A stretch of 64,000 bases of DNA, taken from Phycisphaerales bacterium (GTDB taxonomy: Bacteria > Planctomycetota > Phycisphaerae > Phycisphaerales > UBA1924). Location of the stretch: positions 1 through 64,000 of the forward strand of contig JADLCM010000053.1 in NCBI GenBank assembly GCA_020847175.1, given 5' to 3'. This document shows, piece by piece, positions 1 through 8,354 of the stretch (position 1 is the stretch's first letter; every line of letters begins with the position of its first letter). A program made the translations under genes and the position numbers. Under the pieces are notes generated by a model that ran no database searches, was not told the origin of the DNA, and saw nothing but the letters and a program-made list of their open reading frames with translations.

Positions 1-2
1 CG

Positions 3-629
3 CATGTGCAGTTGCTTTGGATCCGCGAGGAGGGGTCGGCGTGGGAGCGGGTGTGGATGCCGAAGAAGGAGATGTACCGGGCGCGGAAGTATGAGTGCCG
101 CGAGCCATACGGGCCGGTGGATTGCGACTTCTACACCCGAGGCTGCCTGCACGGGAGCGTGCTCGAGTCGTGGTTTGCGCCGGGAATCGAGACGCTGGCA
201 CAATCGCACCCAATTCACACAAAGGGCTTCTTTCGCAGCCCAAATCTCGCGCAGGTGCCGCCTGATCCTGGAGCCGCGGGCGTGTGGCTCGATGTCTTCA
301 ACGAAGTCACACCCCGCGATGAGGAGCCCGAGCCCGAGTCGTTCTATCGTCGCCAGGACTTCATGCTCCTAGCGCGCGATGCGAAAGGCGAGCCGGAACT
401 GCGCGAGTGGCGCACCCGTGTGGTCACAGACCCCCGCTGGGGTGGCATGGAACCCCAGGAAATACTGGCGATTCGCTGGCATGCCTACGACTTCTATCTC
501 GAGGTCCCGGCGGCCCTACACGCAGCAACTCGTGAATTTCGCGCGCAAATCGAGCGAGACATCAACCCAGACCATGCCGAAGCCCGCCCGGTGTCGGACG
601 GACAAGCGGCCGGGTCGCACCGCGAGTAA
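3..629 (+). CDS. Unrecognised protein, 5' end outside the window
   Basis: The frame is open from the left edge of the window to a TAA at 627-629, so the gene almost certainly begins upstream and only the last ~208 residues are seen. A GTG at position 6 is in frame but has no ribosome binding site and is probably internal. The visible part is hydrophilic and rich in Arg, Glu, Pro and aromatic residues. It has no membrane segment and no motif I recognise. The stop codon merges with the AAGGAG ribosome binding site of the next gene nine bases on, so the two are likely co-transcribed. No function is proposed. Confidence 0.6.
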   Translation, partial: HVQLLWIREEGSAWERVWMPKKEMYRARKYECREPYGPVDCDFYTRGCLHGSVLESWFAPGIETLAQSHPIHTKGFFRSPNLAQVPPDPGAAGVWLDVFNEVTPRDEEPEPESFYRRQDFMLLARDAKGEPELREWRTRVVTDPRWGGMEPQEILAIRWHAYDFYLEVPAALHAATREFRAQIERDINPDHAEARPVSDGQAAGSHRE

Positions 630-638
630 GGAGCCTTC

Positions 639-1169
639 ATGTTAACACTTGCAACCGTAGCCGTGCTGGCCATTTCAGCGTCGGCCCGGCAGGGCGAGGA
701 TCCGAGTCTGCGCGTGGACGTGCGTTTTCCGACCGCGCGGGTTCTGTCAATGCTTCCGGACAACGTGATGAATCACGACGGCGTCGTCCTGAACTGGAGC
801 CCGACCTCTGAAGAGTTCGCCCTTGAGATCGATTCGTCGGAGATCAGCGATCTTGTGACATTCACGAATGCAGAAGACTGGCCCTCCTTCGAGGGGTTGT
901 TCGTGGGTGGCGTGCCCACCGTCTTCGGCAGCGTGATCCCGATCGACGAGAACAACTACACGGTGGAACTCACCCGCCCGAGCGTCAAGCCCAATCAGTG
1001 GGATGTGGAGCACAATGGCACGACCCCGAGCGTGGTCGCCACCCGAGAGTGCGACTGCACCGACAAGATCACTTTGACATGCATCACCAACCATTGTAAC
1101 GAGCAGAGCAGCTGCGCCACGACCTACATCTGCCAGTGGAAGAACGTCGTCGGCGGCTCTGGCGAGTAA
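639..1169 (+). CDS. Small secreted Cys-rich protein of unknown function
   Basis: The product has 176 residues. ATG at 639 is preceded by AAGGAG with a five-base spacer, so the start is well supported. Residues 1-16 look like a signal peptide ending in ASA, so the protein is probably exported. The middle is acidic and beta-prone without a recognised domain. All six cysteines fall in the last 40 residues (138, 140, 148, 153, 159, 165), starting with a C-x-C pair. That spacing suggests either disulphide bonds outside the cytoplasm or a metal site. The partial gene immediately upstream ends nine bases before this start and may be co-expressed. I do not recognise the family. Confidence 0.72.
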   Translation: MLTLATVAVLAISASARQGEDPSLRVDVRFPTARVLSMLPDNVMNHDGVVLNWSPTSEEFALEIDSSEISDLVTFTNAEDWPSFEGLFVGGVPTVFGSVIPIDENNYTVELTRPSVKPNQWDVEHNGTTPSVVATRECDCTDKITLTCITNHCNEQSSCATTYICQWKNVVGGSGE

Positions 1170-1200
1170 ATCACTGCGGGCATCGATTTAGACTCTCTCT

Positions 1201-1228
1201 TTCCGCCGCAGGGCAACCTTCGGCGGAA
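1201..1228. terminator. Hairpin between convergent genes, possible terminator
   Basis: Arms TTCCGCCG (1201-1208) and CGGCGGAA (1221-1228) are perfectly complementary around a 12-nt loop. The hairpin lies 31 bases after the stop of the Cys-rich protein gene and 52 bases beyond the 3' end of the convergent xseA gene. There is no clean U-tract on either side, so termination is only a guess. Confidence 0.35.
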
Positions 1229-1280
1229 TTGCCATTGGTATCTTGGTCAGCATGTGCCCCGCCAGCGCGGGCTCATGCTC

Positions 1281-2813
1281 CTACCCCGGGTCTTGAAACA
1301 GCCCCGGCTCGGCGCTTCCAGCGGCGCCCCGCCGCAGGCGATGGCCTTCCACGACTGATCCAAACTCCCCCTCGCCCGTCCGCGTCACCACCCGGTCGCC
1401 GGGACGCACATCGCGGGGCGATCGCACCAGTGCGCCCCCCGGGCCCAGGGTGATTGAGAATCCCCGTCGCAGCACCGAGGCCGGCCCGACCGCCCCCAGC
1501 CGCTGCTCAGACGCCCGCAGGGCGGCCTCGGCCCGGCGCGCCATCGCCGCGCCTGTCCGGGCGAGGCGCCCCGCGAGCGGTTCAACGTCGATGCGCGCCC
1601 GGGCGAGGGCGGCCCGCGCGAGCCGGCGGGCGCACTGATCGAGCAGAACCGAGCGCCTCGCAAAGACGGCCTCGGGCCGGTGACGCTGGAGGCTTGCCGA
1701 GGCCCGGGCCAGGCGCAGGCGGTCGCGACCCAGCCGGGCGCGCGCCACGCGGGTCAGCCCGGTGTGGTGCTCGCGCACCCGGGCCCGGCCCATCGCAACC
1801 AGCGAACCCGGGTCGGCCAGCAGCGGGTGCGAGGCCACGGCCCGCAGTCGGTGCCGGGCGCTCTCCAGCAGCCGATCGCACAGGAGCCCCAGGCGGCGCG
1901 AGGCGTTGGCCACTTCGCGCGCGAGCGCGCCGGCGTCGGGCACGATGCGCATCGCGGCCTGCGTCGGCGTCGCGGCCCGCAGGTCGGCGACGAGTTCAGC
2001 GATGGTGGTGTCGGTCTCGTGCCCGATGGCGGCGACCACGGGCACCGGCGACTCAACGATGGCGCGGGCGAGTTCGCGGTCGTTGAAGGCCCAGAGGTCT
2101 TCGGCGCTCCCGCCGCCCCGGGTGAGCAGGAGCACATCGAACCCGCCCCGCTGACCCGCGGCACGCAGCGCCCGGGTGATCTCGGCCGGCGCCCCCTCGC
2201 CCTGAACCCGCACGTCGATGAGCGCAAGGCGCGCCCCCTGCCAGCGCTGGCGGGCAGTGTTGATGACGTCCTGCAGGGCGGCGCCTGTGCGGCTGGTGAT
2301 GACGCCGATGCGCGCCGGCACGAGGGGCAGGGGGCGCTTGCGCTCGGGGGCGAACCAGCCCAGGGCGCGGAGTTCTTCGCAGAGGCGCCGGAACTCAAGT
2401 TCCATGGCCCCCACGCCCACGGGCTCACAGGCATCGGCGATGAAACTGACCTTGCCGCCGGGGGCGTAGAACTCAACCCGGCCCTTGAGGACCACGTTGA
2501 GCCCGTCCGCGGGGCGGGCCGCGAGCCGCCGGGCCGCGGATGCGAAGATGACGCACGAGACGACGGCGTGCTCATCCTTGAGATCGAAGTACAGGTGGGT
2601 GCGTTCGCGCAGGCCCGAGACCTGCCCCATCACGGCGATGCGCACCGGGAGGGCGGCGGTGAGGGCGCCGGCAACCCGGGCCGTGAGGGCCGAGACCGAG
2701 ATCGGCCCGGTGTCGCCGGTCGCGGCGCGCCCAGCACCCGCCGCGGGCGGAACGCCGGGCGGGGCCGAGCGGGCCACGGCCATCTTGGAAGGGTCAAAAG
2801 GCAGCCGGCCCAT
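1281..2813 (-). CDS. xseA: Exodeoxyribonuclease VII large subunit
   Basis: XseA is the catalytic and ssDNA-binding subunit of exonuclease VII, which degrades single-stranded DNA from both ends with the small subunit XseB. The 510 residues show an N-terminal OB-fold (about 38-135), then the exonuclease VII core with IGVITSRTGAAL (169-180), TRGGGSAEDLWAFND (231-245) and AIGHETDTTIAE (272-283). A long Arg- and Ala-rich helical tail follows, as expected for the coiled-coil that binds XseB. E. coli XseA is about 456 residues. The extra length is mostly a Pro/Ala-rich N-terminus, so the second Met (residue 11) is an alternative start, and neither start has a clear ribosome binding site. No xseB is visible nearby. 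Confidence 0.95.
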   Translation of the reverse strand: MGRLPFDPSKMAVARSAPPGVPPAAGAGRAATGDTGPISVSALTARVAGALTAALPVRIAVMGQVSGLRERTHLYFDLKDEHAVVSCVIFASAARRLAARPADGLNVVLKGRVEFYAPGGKVSFIADACEPVGVGAMELEFRRLCEELRALGWFAPERKRPLPLVPARIGVITSRTGAALQDVINTARQRWQGARLALIDVRVQGEGAPAEITRALRAAGQRGGFDVLLLTRGGGSAEDLWAFNDRELARAIVESPVPVVAAIGHETDTTIAELVADLRAATPTQAAMRIVPDAGALAREVANASRRLGLLCDRLLESARHRLRAVASHPLLADPGSLVAMGRARVREHHTGLTRVARARLGRDRLRLARASASLQRHRPEAVFARRSVLLDQCARRLARAALARARIDVEPLAGRLARTGAAMARRAEAALRASEQRLGAVGPASVLRRGFSITLGPGGALVRSPRDVRPGDRVVTRTGEGEFGSVVEGHRLRRGAAGSAEPGLFQDPG

Positions 2814-2905
2814 GACGGCGATTGTCCGTCAGGGGCCGGCACGAGGCAAACGCCCTGGTGAGCGAGGGAGGAGGGTTGAGCCCAGGGCGGAGCAGGCAGA
2901 GTGGA

Positions 2906-3532
2906 TCAATCGACCTTGGCGACGCCCTCGGGGCGGTGCGTGCTCACGAGGGTCCGTGCGCCGTCGAGGCGGCTGACGAAGACGGAGCCGGTCGCGGGGG
3001 TCTGGACCTCGAACCGGGGGCGAGCCTTGACGGGCACCTTGATGGTCTCCCAGTCGTAGCGGTCTTCGAGTGAGCCCGCGTCCGCGCCTTCCTGGACTTC
3101 CTCCGGGCGGGCAACGCCCCGGAAGACCCGCACGCCGCCGGTGTACCCCTGTTCACGGAGCCACTGGGCGCGTCCGGCCTCCATGCGGGCCAGCGAGCCT
3201 TCCCCTTCGATGCGGACCCAGGGGCTGACGGTGACGATCACGTTGCCGACGCGGGTGTAGACCGGGGTGAAGTCCCGCTCGTGCGCGCCGTAGTGGGCCG
3301 GGCCGGGGTCGCCCCAGGCGAGGGCGAGGGGGGCGCGCTCGCCTCCCTGCCAAACGCGGGTCTGCCATTCGCGGGCGAAACTCTCGCCGCCGTGGAACTG
3401 CATCGCACGCTCGTAGACGTACGGGGCGGGGGTCGCGATCATGCGGGTGCCGTCGGTGTTCATGCCCAGGTAGCGGTACTGGGCGGAGGCGCCGGCGGTC
3501 AGGGCCACAATGGCGGCAAGGGTGATCTTCAT
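2906..3532 (-). CDS. Small exported protein of unknown function
   Basis: The start is ATG at 3532, preceded by GGAGGA and giving 208 residues. The frame stays open further upstream, but only this start has both a ribosome binding site and a signal peptide (MKITLAAIVALTAGASAQ, cut after ASA). The mature part is rich in Tyr, Arg and Val, with several short beta-type stretches and no recognised motif, so a periplasmic or envelope location is inferred. It is 92 bases downstream of xseA's start on the same strand, and its own upstream region (3533-3898) is shared with the divergent OmpA-type lipoprotein. Function unknown. Confidence 0.7.
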   Translation of the reverse strand: MKITLAAIVALTAGASAQYRYLGMNTDGTRMIATPAPYVYERAMQFHGGESFAREWQTRVWQGGERAPLALAWGDPGPAHYGAHERDFTPVYTRVGNVIVTVSPWVRIEGEGSLARMEAGRAQWLREQGYTGGVRVFRGVARPEEVQEGADAGSLEDRYDWETIKVPVKARPRFEVQTPATGSVFVSRLDGARTLVSTHRPEGVAKVD

Positions 3533-3898
3533 CTCTCGTCCTCCGGTCTGCTCTTTGCGGGCGGTCATCTCTCGGGGGTCTGTTCTCGGGCGGCTCGCCC
3601 GGACCTGTCTCCCGGGCGGCCGTGCCCCGGCGCGGGCGCCCGACACTTCAACCATGCCCCACGCCTGAAGCCTGACCAGCTCGAAGGAAGGAAATGAAGT
3701 ACGCCTGGGAGGGCGGTGGCGCCTGTGCGCCCGATTATGAGACGGGCGCCCCCGGACGCGGGCGCGAACGGCCCGGGATGGGCTGGTTTGCGGGGTCTGT
3801 GGGGTTGCTTGCCCGCGTGAACAAGCGCGGTATAGTGGGCCGCCGCGGGAGACGCGGCGCGCGGGAACGGACCCCGCGCAGGACGAACGGAGGCGCAC
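3533..3898. other. Divergent intergenic region
   Basis: These 366 bases separate the start codons of the minus-strand exported protein and the plus-strand OmpA-type lipoprotein. They must hold both promoters. One candidate for the plus strand is listed at 3809-3836. I see no convincing small gene or RNA here. Confidence 0.6.
3809..3836 (+). promoter_or_regulatory. Candidate promoter for the OmpA-type lipoprotein
   Basis: TTGCCC (3809-3814) and TATAGT (3831-3836) are separated by 16 bases, a sigma70-like arrangement. Transcription would begin near 3843, leaving a leader of about 55 bases that carries a GGAGG ribosome binding site just before the ATG at 3899. TATAGT stands out in very GC-rich sequence. 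Confidence 0.45.
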
Positions 3899-4588
3899 AT
3901 GTGCGGTGGAACCGGTCAGGGACGGCGGCAGGGTTGGCGTCTGGCGGCGGGGAGCGCGATCGTGCTCTCGGGCGCGCTGCTGGGCGGGTGTTCGCAGGGC
4001 ACCAAGAGCAAGTACAACCTCGCCCTGGAAGAGAACAAGGAACTCAGGCGGCGCGTGGCGGCGCTGCAATCGGCCAAGGATGCGACCGATGCGCAGAACG
4101 CCGAACTTGTCGCGGCGATGGAGGAAATGCGCGGCGCGCTCTCCACGGGCGGCGGCGGGGGAAGCGAGCCCAGCGGTGGCGACATCCTGGGCGGCTCGAT
4201 GCCCGACGGCGTCAGCGTCGGCTCGCGCGATGGCGACCTGGTGATCGAGGTCGCGGGTGATGTGCTGTTCGACTCGGGCCAGGCGACGCTCAAGAGCTCG
4301 GCCAAGCGCACGCTCGACACGATCGCAGGCGCGATCCGTTCGCGGTACGGCTCGAACGTCATCCGGGTCGAGGGCTACACCGATTCAGACCCGATCCGCA
4401 AGAGCGGATGGAAGAGCAACGAGCACCTGTCCGCGGAGCGAGCGATCACCGTGGAGCAGTACCTGGTGCAGCGCGGGCTCACGGGCGAGCAGGTGTATTC
4501 GGCGGCGTTCGGCCCTTCGAACCCACGCGGGAGCAAGAAGGACAGCCGGCGCGTCGAAATCGTGGTGCTGGGTTCGGCGGCGTATTGA
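3899..4588 (+). CDS. OmpA-family peptidoglycan-associated lipoprotein
   Basis: The protein is predicted to anchor in the outer membrane by lipid and to hold peptidoglycan through its C-terminal OmpA domain. In the 229 residues a signal peptide ends in a lipobox (LLGGC, lipidated Cys31). A Glu/Lys-rich coiled coil (about 36-82) and a Gly/Ser linker (83-100) follow, then an OmpA/Pal domain (109-225) with VEGYTD (157-162), SAERAITVEQYL (178-189) and SRRVEIVV (216-223). The layout resembles Pal or the OmpA-like part of other tethering lipoproteins. No tol genes are adjacent, so calling it Pal itself would be too strong. The ATG at 3899 has GGAGG upstream. Confidence 0.88.
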   Translation: MCGGTGQGRRQGWRLAAGSAIVLSGALLGGCSQGTKSKYNLALEENKELRRRVAALQSAKDATDAQNAELVAAMEEMRGALSTGGGGGSEPSGGDILGGSMPDGVSVGSRDGDLVIEVAGDVLFDSGQATLKSSAKRTLDTIAGAIRSRYGSNVIRVEGYTDSDPIRKSGWKSNEHLSAERAITVEQYLVQRGLTGEQVYSAAFGPSNPRGSKKDSRRVEIVVLGSAAY

Positions 4589-4680
4589 AGGCCGACGATG
4601 GCTCTGGACACGCAGGAGGGGCAGGCGCCGTGCCTGCCCCTTTGTTGTTGTACGCGGCGAGGCTCCCGACGCCGGGCCGG

Positions 4681-5652
4681 CTACAGGCCGTTTACGCAGT
4701 GCACGAACCTGCCCGTGTTCTTGAAGGCCTTGACGACCTCGACGGCGACCTCCGCCACGGCGTTCTGCGCCTGGTCGGTCGAGGCCCCGACGTGGTGCGT
4801 GCCGTAGACGCCGGGCAGAGCGGCGGTGGGGGTGGACCACGCCCCGTCCGCGGCGGGTTCATTGTCATAGACATCCAGCCCGCAGCGGATGCCCTTGGAC
4901 GACACGGCCTCGCGCAGCGCGGCCTCGTCCACCACGCTGCCTCGCGTGGTGTTGATGAAGTAGGCGCCGGGCTTCATCGCGCCGAAGAACTCGGCGTTGC
5001 ACATGCGCTTGGTCTGGTCGTTGGCGGCGACGTGCAGCGTGATCGCATCGGCGGTGCGGGCGAGGGCGAGCAGGTCGGCCCGTGAGTTGCCGGCGTTCTT
5101 GACCCCCAGTTCGCGGGCCCGGGCGTCGGTCATGTTGGCGCTCCAGGCGAGAATGTTCATCTCGAACGCCTTGGCGCGCTGGATGAGCGCCCGCCCGATT
5201 GCGCCGAGGCCCACGACGCCGAGCGTCAGGCCCTTGAGCCCCTTGGCCTTGGAGAACTCCTTCTTGCTCCACTGCCCCGCGCGGAACTGGGCCGCCTGGT
5301 CGGCGACGCGCCGGTCGCACTCCATGAGCAGGGCCATGGCGAGTTCCGCGACCGCGACCGAGTTCGTGCCCGGGCAGTTGCAGACGCCGATGCCCTTGGC
5401 GGCGGCGGCCTGCACATCGATGGTGTCGTACCCCGCGCCCGCCCTCACCACGAGCCTGAGCGCGGGCGCGCCCTGGAGCACCGGGCCGGGGACCTTCGTC
5501 GAACGCACGATGAGCACCTGGGCGTTGGTACGGGCCAGGGCCTCGGCCAGCTTCTCGGTGCCGATGCCGGGCTCGTTGTGCACGGTGCAGCCCAGGGCCT
5601 TGAGGCCCTCGATCCCGAATGTCTCGAACTTGTCCGCGATCAGCACGTTCAT
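4681..5652 (-). CDS. serA: D-3-phosphoglycerate dehydrogenase-like 2-hydroxyacid dehydrogenase
   Basis: NAD-dependent oxidation of 3-phosphoglycerate, the first step of serine synthesis, is the likely reaction. The 323 residues contain the Rossmann motif GLGAIG (148-153) and the family's catalytic Arg237 (in TTRGS), Glu265 and His287 (in THHVGAST). Substrate-domain motifs RAGAGYD (70-76) and CPGTNSVAVAE (93-103) match phosphoglycerate dehydrogenases better than lactate or glyoxylate enzymes. The protein ends after the catalytic core, so this is the short form without the C-terminal regulatory ACT domain. ATG 5652 follows GGAG. It is divergent from purF. Another 2-hydroxyacid substrate cannot be excluded. 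Confidence 0.85.
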   Translation of the reverse strand: MNVLIADKFETFGIEGLKALGCTVHNEPGIGTEKLAEALARTNAQVLIVRSTKVPGPVLQGAPALRLVVRAGAGYDTIDVQAAAAKGIGVCNCPGTNSVAVAELAMALLMECDRRVADQAAQFRAGQWSKKEFSKAKGLKGLTLGVVGLGAIGRALIQRAKAFEMNILAWSANMTDARARELGVKNAGNSRADLLALARTADAITLHVAANDQTKRMCNAEFFGAMKPGAYFINTTRGSVVDEAALREAVSSKGIRCGLDVYDNEPAADGAWSTPTAALPGVYGTHHVGASTDQAQNAVAEVAVEVVKAFKNTGRFVHCVNGL

Positions 5653-5757
5653 GATGCACTCCGAAAAGGCGTTGCCGCGATCTGCGGGGCGTGGGGGGCA
5701 TGGTACTCGCGCCGCGGGGGAGAAACCCTACACTGCCGCGCCCACGGAGACGCCCGC

Positions 5758-7251
5758 GTGCCTGACGACCTCCAATCGCTGTCGCTGCCGGTGCTGCACG
5801 CGAACCCCGGGTGCGCGCGGTCTGAGGAAGCGTCCAAGAAGGAGAAGTGCGCCGTCTTCGCGGTGTGGGGCGACCACGACCCCGCGACCAAGACCTACTT
5901 CGGGCTCTACGCCCAGCAGCACCGGGGGCAGGAGTCGGCGGGCATCGCCGTGGCGACCCCGGGGGGCATCGCGTCGGTGGTCGGCATGGGGCTGGTGGTC
6001 GAGGTGTTCGGCGAGGCCGAACTGCGGGCCCTGCGCGAAGCGCGGGGGCGCGGCGCAGTGGGGCACTGCCGCTACTCGACCGCGGGGGGCAGCCTCGCGT
6101 GCAACGCGCAGCCGCTCGTGGAGCGTTACATCGGCGGACAGGTGGCGGTGGCGCACAACGGCAACCTGATCAACGGCGATGCGCTGCGGGAGAAGTTCAG
6201 CCGCGCCGGGCACCTGTTTCACACCACCAGCGACACCGAGGTCATCATCCACCTGCTCGCCTCGCCCGCGCAGCAGGAGAGCGCCGACCCGCTGGGGGCG
6301 ACGCTTCGCCGGCTCGAAGGCGCCTTCAGCCTGGTCTTCCTGTTTCACGACCGCATTGAGGCCGCGCGTGACCCCTGGGGCTGGCGGCCCCTTGTGCTGG
6401 GCAGGCTGCCCGCCGGGGGCTGGTGCGTGGCGAGCGAGACCGTCGCCCTCGATGTGCTTGACGCGACATTCGTGCGCGAGATCGAGCCCGGCGAGATCGT
6501 CACCATCGACGACGCGGGCGTCCGTTCGCGCCGTTTCGCCGAGCCCGCTTCGCGCCCGGCACACTGCGTCTTCGAGCACGTGTATTTCGCCAATCCGGCC
6601 AGCGTGGTCTTCGGGCAGAACGTGCAGATCGCGCGCGAGGCGATGGGAGAGTGTCTCGCCCGGGAGGCCCCCGTTGCGGCCGACTTCGTCACGCCCATGC
6701 CCGACTCGGGGCGATCCGCGGCCAACGGGTACGCCCGAGCCAGCGGCATCGTGTACCGCGAGGGCATCGTGCCCAACCGCTACGTGGGCCGGACGTTCAT
6801 CAAGCCCACGCCAGAGGCCCGGCGCAACGCCGTGCGCCTCAAGCTCAATGTCATCTCTGAGATGGTGCGGGGCAAGCGGCTGGTGGTGGTGGACGATTCC
6901 ATCGTGCGCGGCACCACCACGCGCGAGAAGATGCACCAGCTCCGGGCCGCCGGGGCCAAGGAGATTCACCTGCGCATTTCCTGTCCGCCCATCCGGCACC
7001 CGTGCTATTTCGGCGTCGATTTCGCCAGCCGCGAGCAGCTCATCGCCCACGGGCGGAGCGTGGACGAGGTGCGTGCCTACCTGGATGTCGATTCGCTGCA
7101 CTATCTCTCGCTCGAAGGGCTGTTGTCGTGCATGCAGCGGGCCGCCTCGGACTACTGCACCGCCTGCTACACGGGCGACTATCGCCTTGACCCGCAGCAC
7201 CCGACCGCCGAGGGCGTCATCTCCGAAGCGCAGTTGCGCATGTTCTCCTGA
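5758..7251 (+). CDS. purF: Amidophosphoribosyltransferase
   Basis: PurF makes 5-phosphoribosylamine from PRPP and glutamine, the first committed step of purine synthesis. GTG 5758 with GGAGA upstream gives 497 residues. The N-terminal Ntn-hydrolase domain should begin at Cys31 (KCAVFAVWGD), so the first 30 residues form a propeptide to be cleaved, longer than the 11 residues of Bacillus PurF. YAQQHRGQESAGI follows the nucleophile. The PRPP loop is VVVDDSIVRGTT (from 376). Cys270, Cys416 (HPC), Cys467 and Cys470 (CTAC) match the four [4Fe-4S] ligands of the Bacillus-type enzyme, so an oxygen-sensitive iron-sulphur form is inferred. It is followed 21 bases on by lgt. Confidence 0.96.
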   Translation: MPDDLQSLSLPVLHANPGCARSEEASKKEKCAVFAVWGDHDPATKTYFGLYAQQHRGQESAGIAVATPGGIASVVGMGLVVEVFGEAELRALREARGRGAVGHCRYSTAGGSLACNAQPLVERYIGGQVAVAHNGNLINGDALREKFSRAGHLFHTTSDTEVIIHLLASPAQQESADPLGATLRRLEGAFSLVFLFHDRIEAARDPWGWRPLVLGRLPAGGWCVASETVALDVLDATFVREIEPGEIVTIDDAGVRSRRFAEPASRPAHCVFEHVYFANPASVVFGQNVQIAREAMGECLAREAPVAADFVTPMPDSGRSAANGYARASGIVYREGIVPNRYVGRTFIKPTPEARRNAVRLKLNVISEMVRGKRLVVVDDSIVRGTTTREKMHQLRAAGAKEIHLRISCPPIRHPCYFGVDFASREQLIAHGRSVDEVRAYLDVDSLHYLSLEGLLSCMQRAASDYCTACYTGDYRLDPQHPTAEGVISEAQLRMFS

Positions 7252-7272
7252 GGCACGTCCGAGGGTCCTTTC

Positions 7273-8334
7273 ATGCTGCTCGCGTCCTGGCTCAACGACC
7301 TCGACCCGGTGATCGTGCGGATCAGCGGCCAGTTGGCGATCCGCTGGTACGGGCTGGCGTACATCCTCGGGTTTTTCAGCGCGTACCTTCTGCTGCGATT
7401 CCTCGCGCGGCGCGGCGCCACGCCCATCCCCGCCTCCCGGGCCGCGGATGTCATCATCACCGCGGCGCTTGGCGCGGTCATCGGCGGACGCCTCGGCTAC
7501 ATCCTGCTGTACCAGCCATCGCTTCTCGTCGAGTTCAGCGGCTCATTCCCGTTCTGGGGCGCCCTGGCGATCCACAAGGGCGGCATGGCGAGCCACGGCG
7601 GCATGGCGGGCGTCATCGTCGCCGCCATCGTGATGTCGCGCGGCTTCAGGGCTCCCGGCGGCGGGCGCGAAGGGGCGAGCCATCCGCTCCATCTCCTCGA
7701 CCGGCTCGCGATGGTCGCGCCCCCGGGCCTGTTCCTGGGGCGCCTCGCCAACTTCGTCAACGGCGAACTGCTGGGCAAGATCGCCGCCCGCGCGGGCGAC
7801 CCGGCCCCCGCGTGGAGTGTGCGATTCCCGACCGAAGTCCTCGAACATCCTGACCAGATCTCGCCGGCGCAGTGGGTGCGCCTGGAGCACCTCACGGGTG
7901 AGACTGCCCGCGATGCCTCGGGGCGACTCACGGAAGCCTTTGAACGATCCTACGGGTCGCTCCTCCAGGGGCTCCGCGAGGGCACCGTGGGGCACGACGC
8001 CTTCGCGAACATGATCAACGCGCGCCACCCCAGCCAGCTCTACCAGGCCCTTGCCGAGGGGGTGGTGCTCGGCCTCGTCCTCTGGATCATCGCCCGGCGC
8101 CCGCGGCGCGCAGGGGTGGTCTCCGCGTGGTTCCTTATCGTCTACGGCGCGGGGCGCATCACCACCGAGTTCTGGCGGCTCCCCGATGCTCACCTTGCCG
8201 TCCAGCGGGTGCTCGGGCTCTCCCGCGGGCAATGGCTGAGCGCCCTCATGGTGCTTGCAGGCGTGGCCATGCTCGTGCTGCTGGCGCGCCGCGCGACGCC
8301 CGTCTTCGCGGGCTGGGGGCGCGCCGCCCGCTGA
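7273..8334 (+). CDS. lgt: Prolipoprotein diacylglyceryl transferase
   Basis: Lgt transfers diacylglycerol from phosphatidylglycerol to the lipobox cysteine of prolipoproteins in the inner membrane, which serves the several lipoproteins encoded in this window. The 353 residues are multi-spanning. The family signature GRLANFVNGEL lies at 156-166, and the conserved His region IHKGGMASHGG at 100-110. The late Tyr/Arg-containing stretch YGAGRITTEFWR is also present. It is about 60 residues longer than E. coli Lgt, the extra being a hydrophilic segment near 170-240. It starts 21 bases after purF and is probably co-transcribed. Confidence 0.95.
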   Translation: MLLASWLNDLDPVIVRISGQLAIRWYGLAYILGFFSAYLLLRFLARRGATPIPASRAADVIITAALGAVIGGRLGYILLYQPSLLVEFSGSFPFWGALAIHKGGMASHGGMAGVIVAAIVMSRGFRAPGGGREGASHPLHLLDRLAMVAPPGLFLGRLANFVNGELLGKIAARAGDPAPAWSVRFPTEVLEHPDQISPAQWVRLEHLTGETARDASGRLTEAFERSYGSLLQGLREGTVGHDAFANMINARHPSQLYQALAEGVVLGLVLWIIARRPRRAGVVSAWFLIVYGAGRITTEFWRLPDAHLAVQRVLGLSRGQWLSALMVLAGVAMLVLLARRATPVFAGWGRAAR

Positions 8335-8343
8335 CCCCGCCCA

Positions 8344-8349
8344 TACCAT
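8344..8349 (+). promoter_or_regulatory. Candidate -10 for a leaderless galE transcript
   Basis: TACCAT ends five bases before the galE ATG, and there is no Shine-Dalgarno sequence between them. This is the geometry expected of leaderless genes. The same hexamer recurs before lysS and the gene at 10375. Confidence 0.35.
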
Positions 8350-8354
8350 GAACC

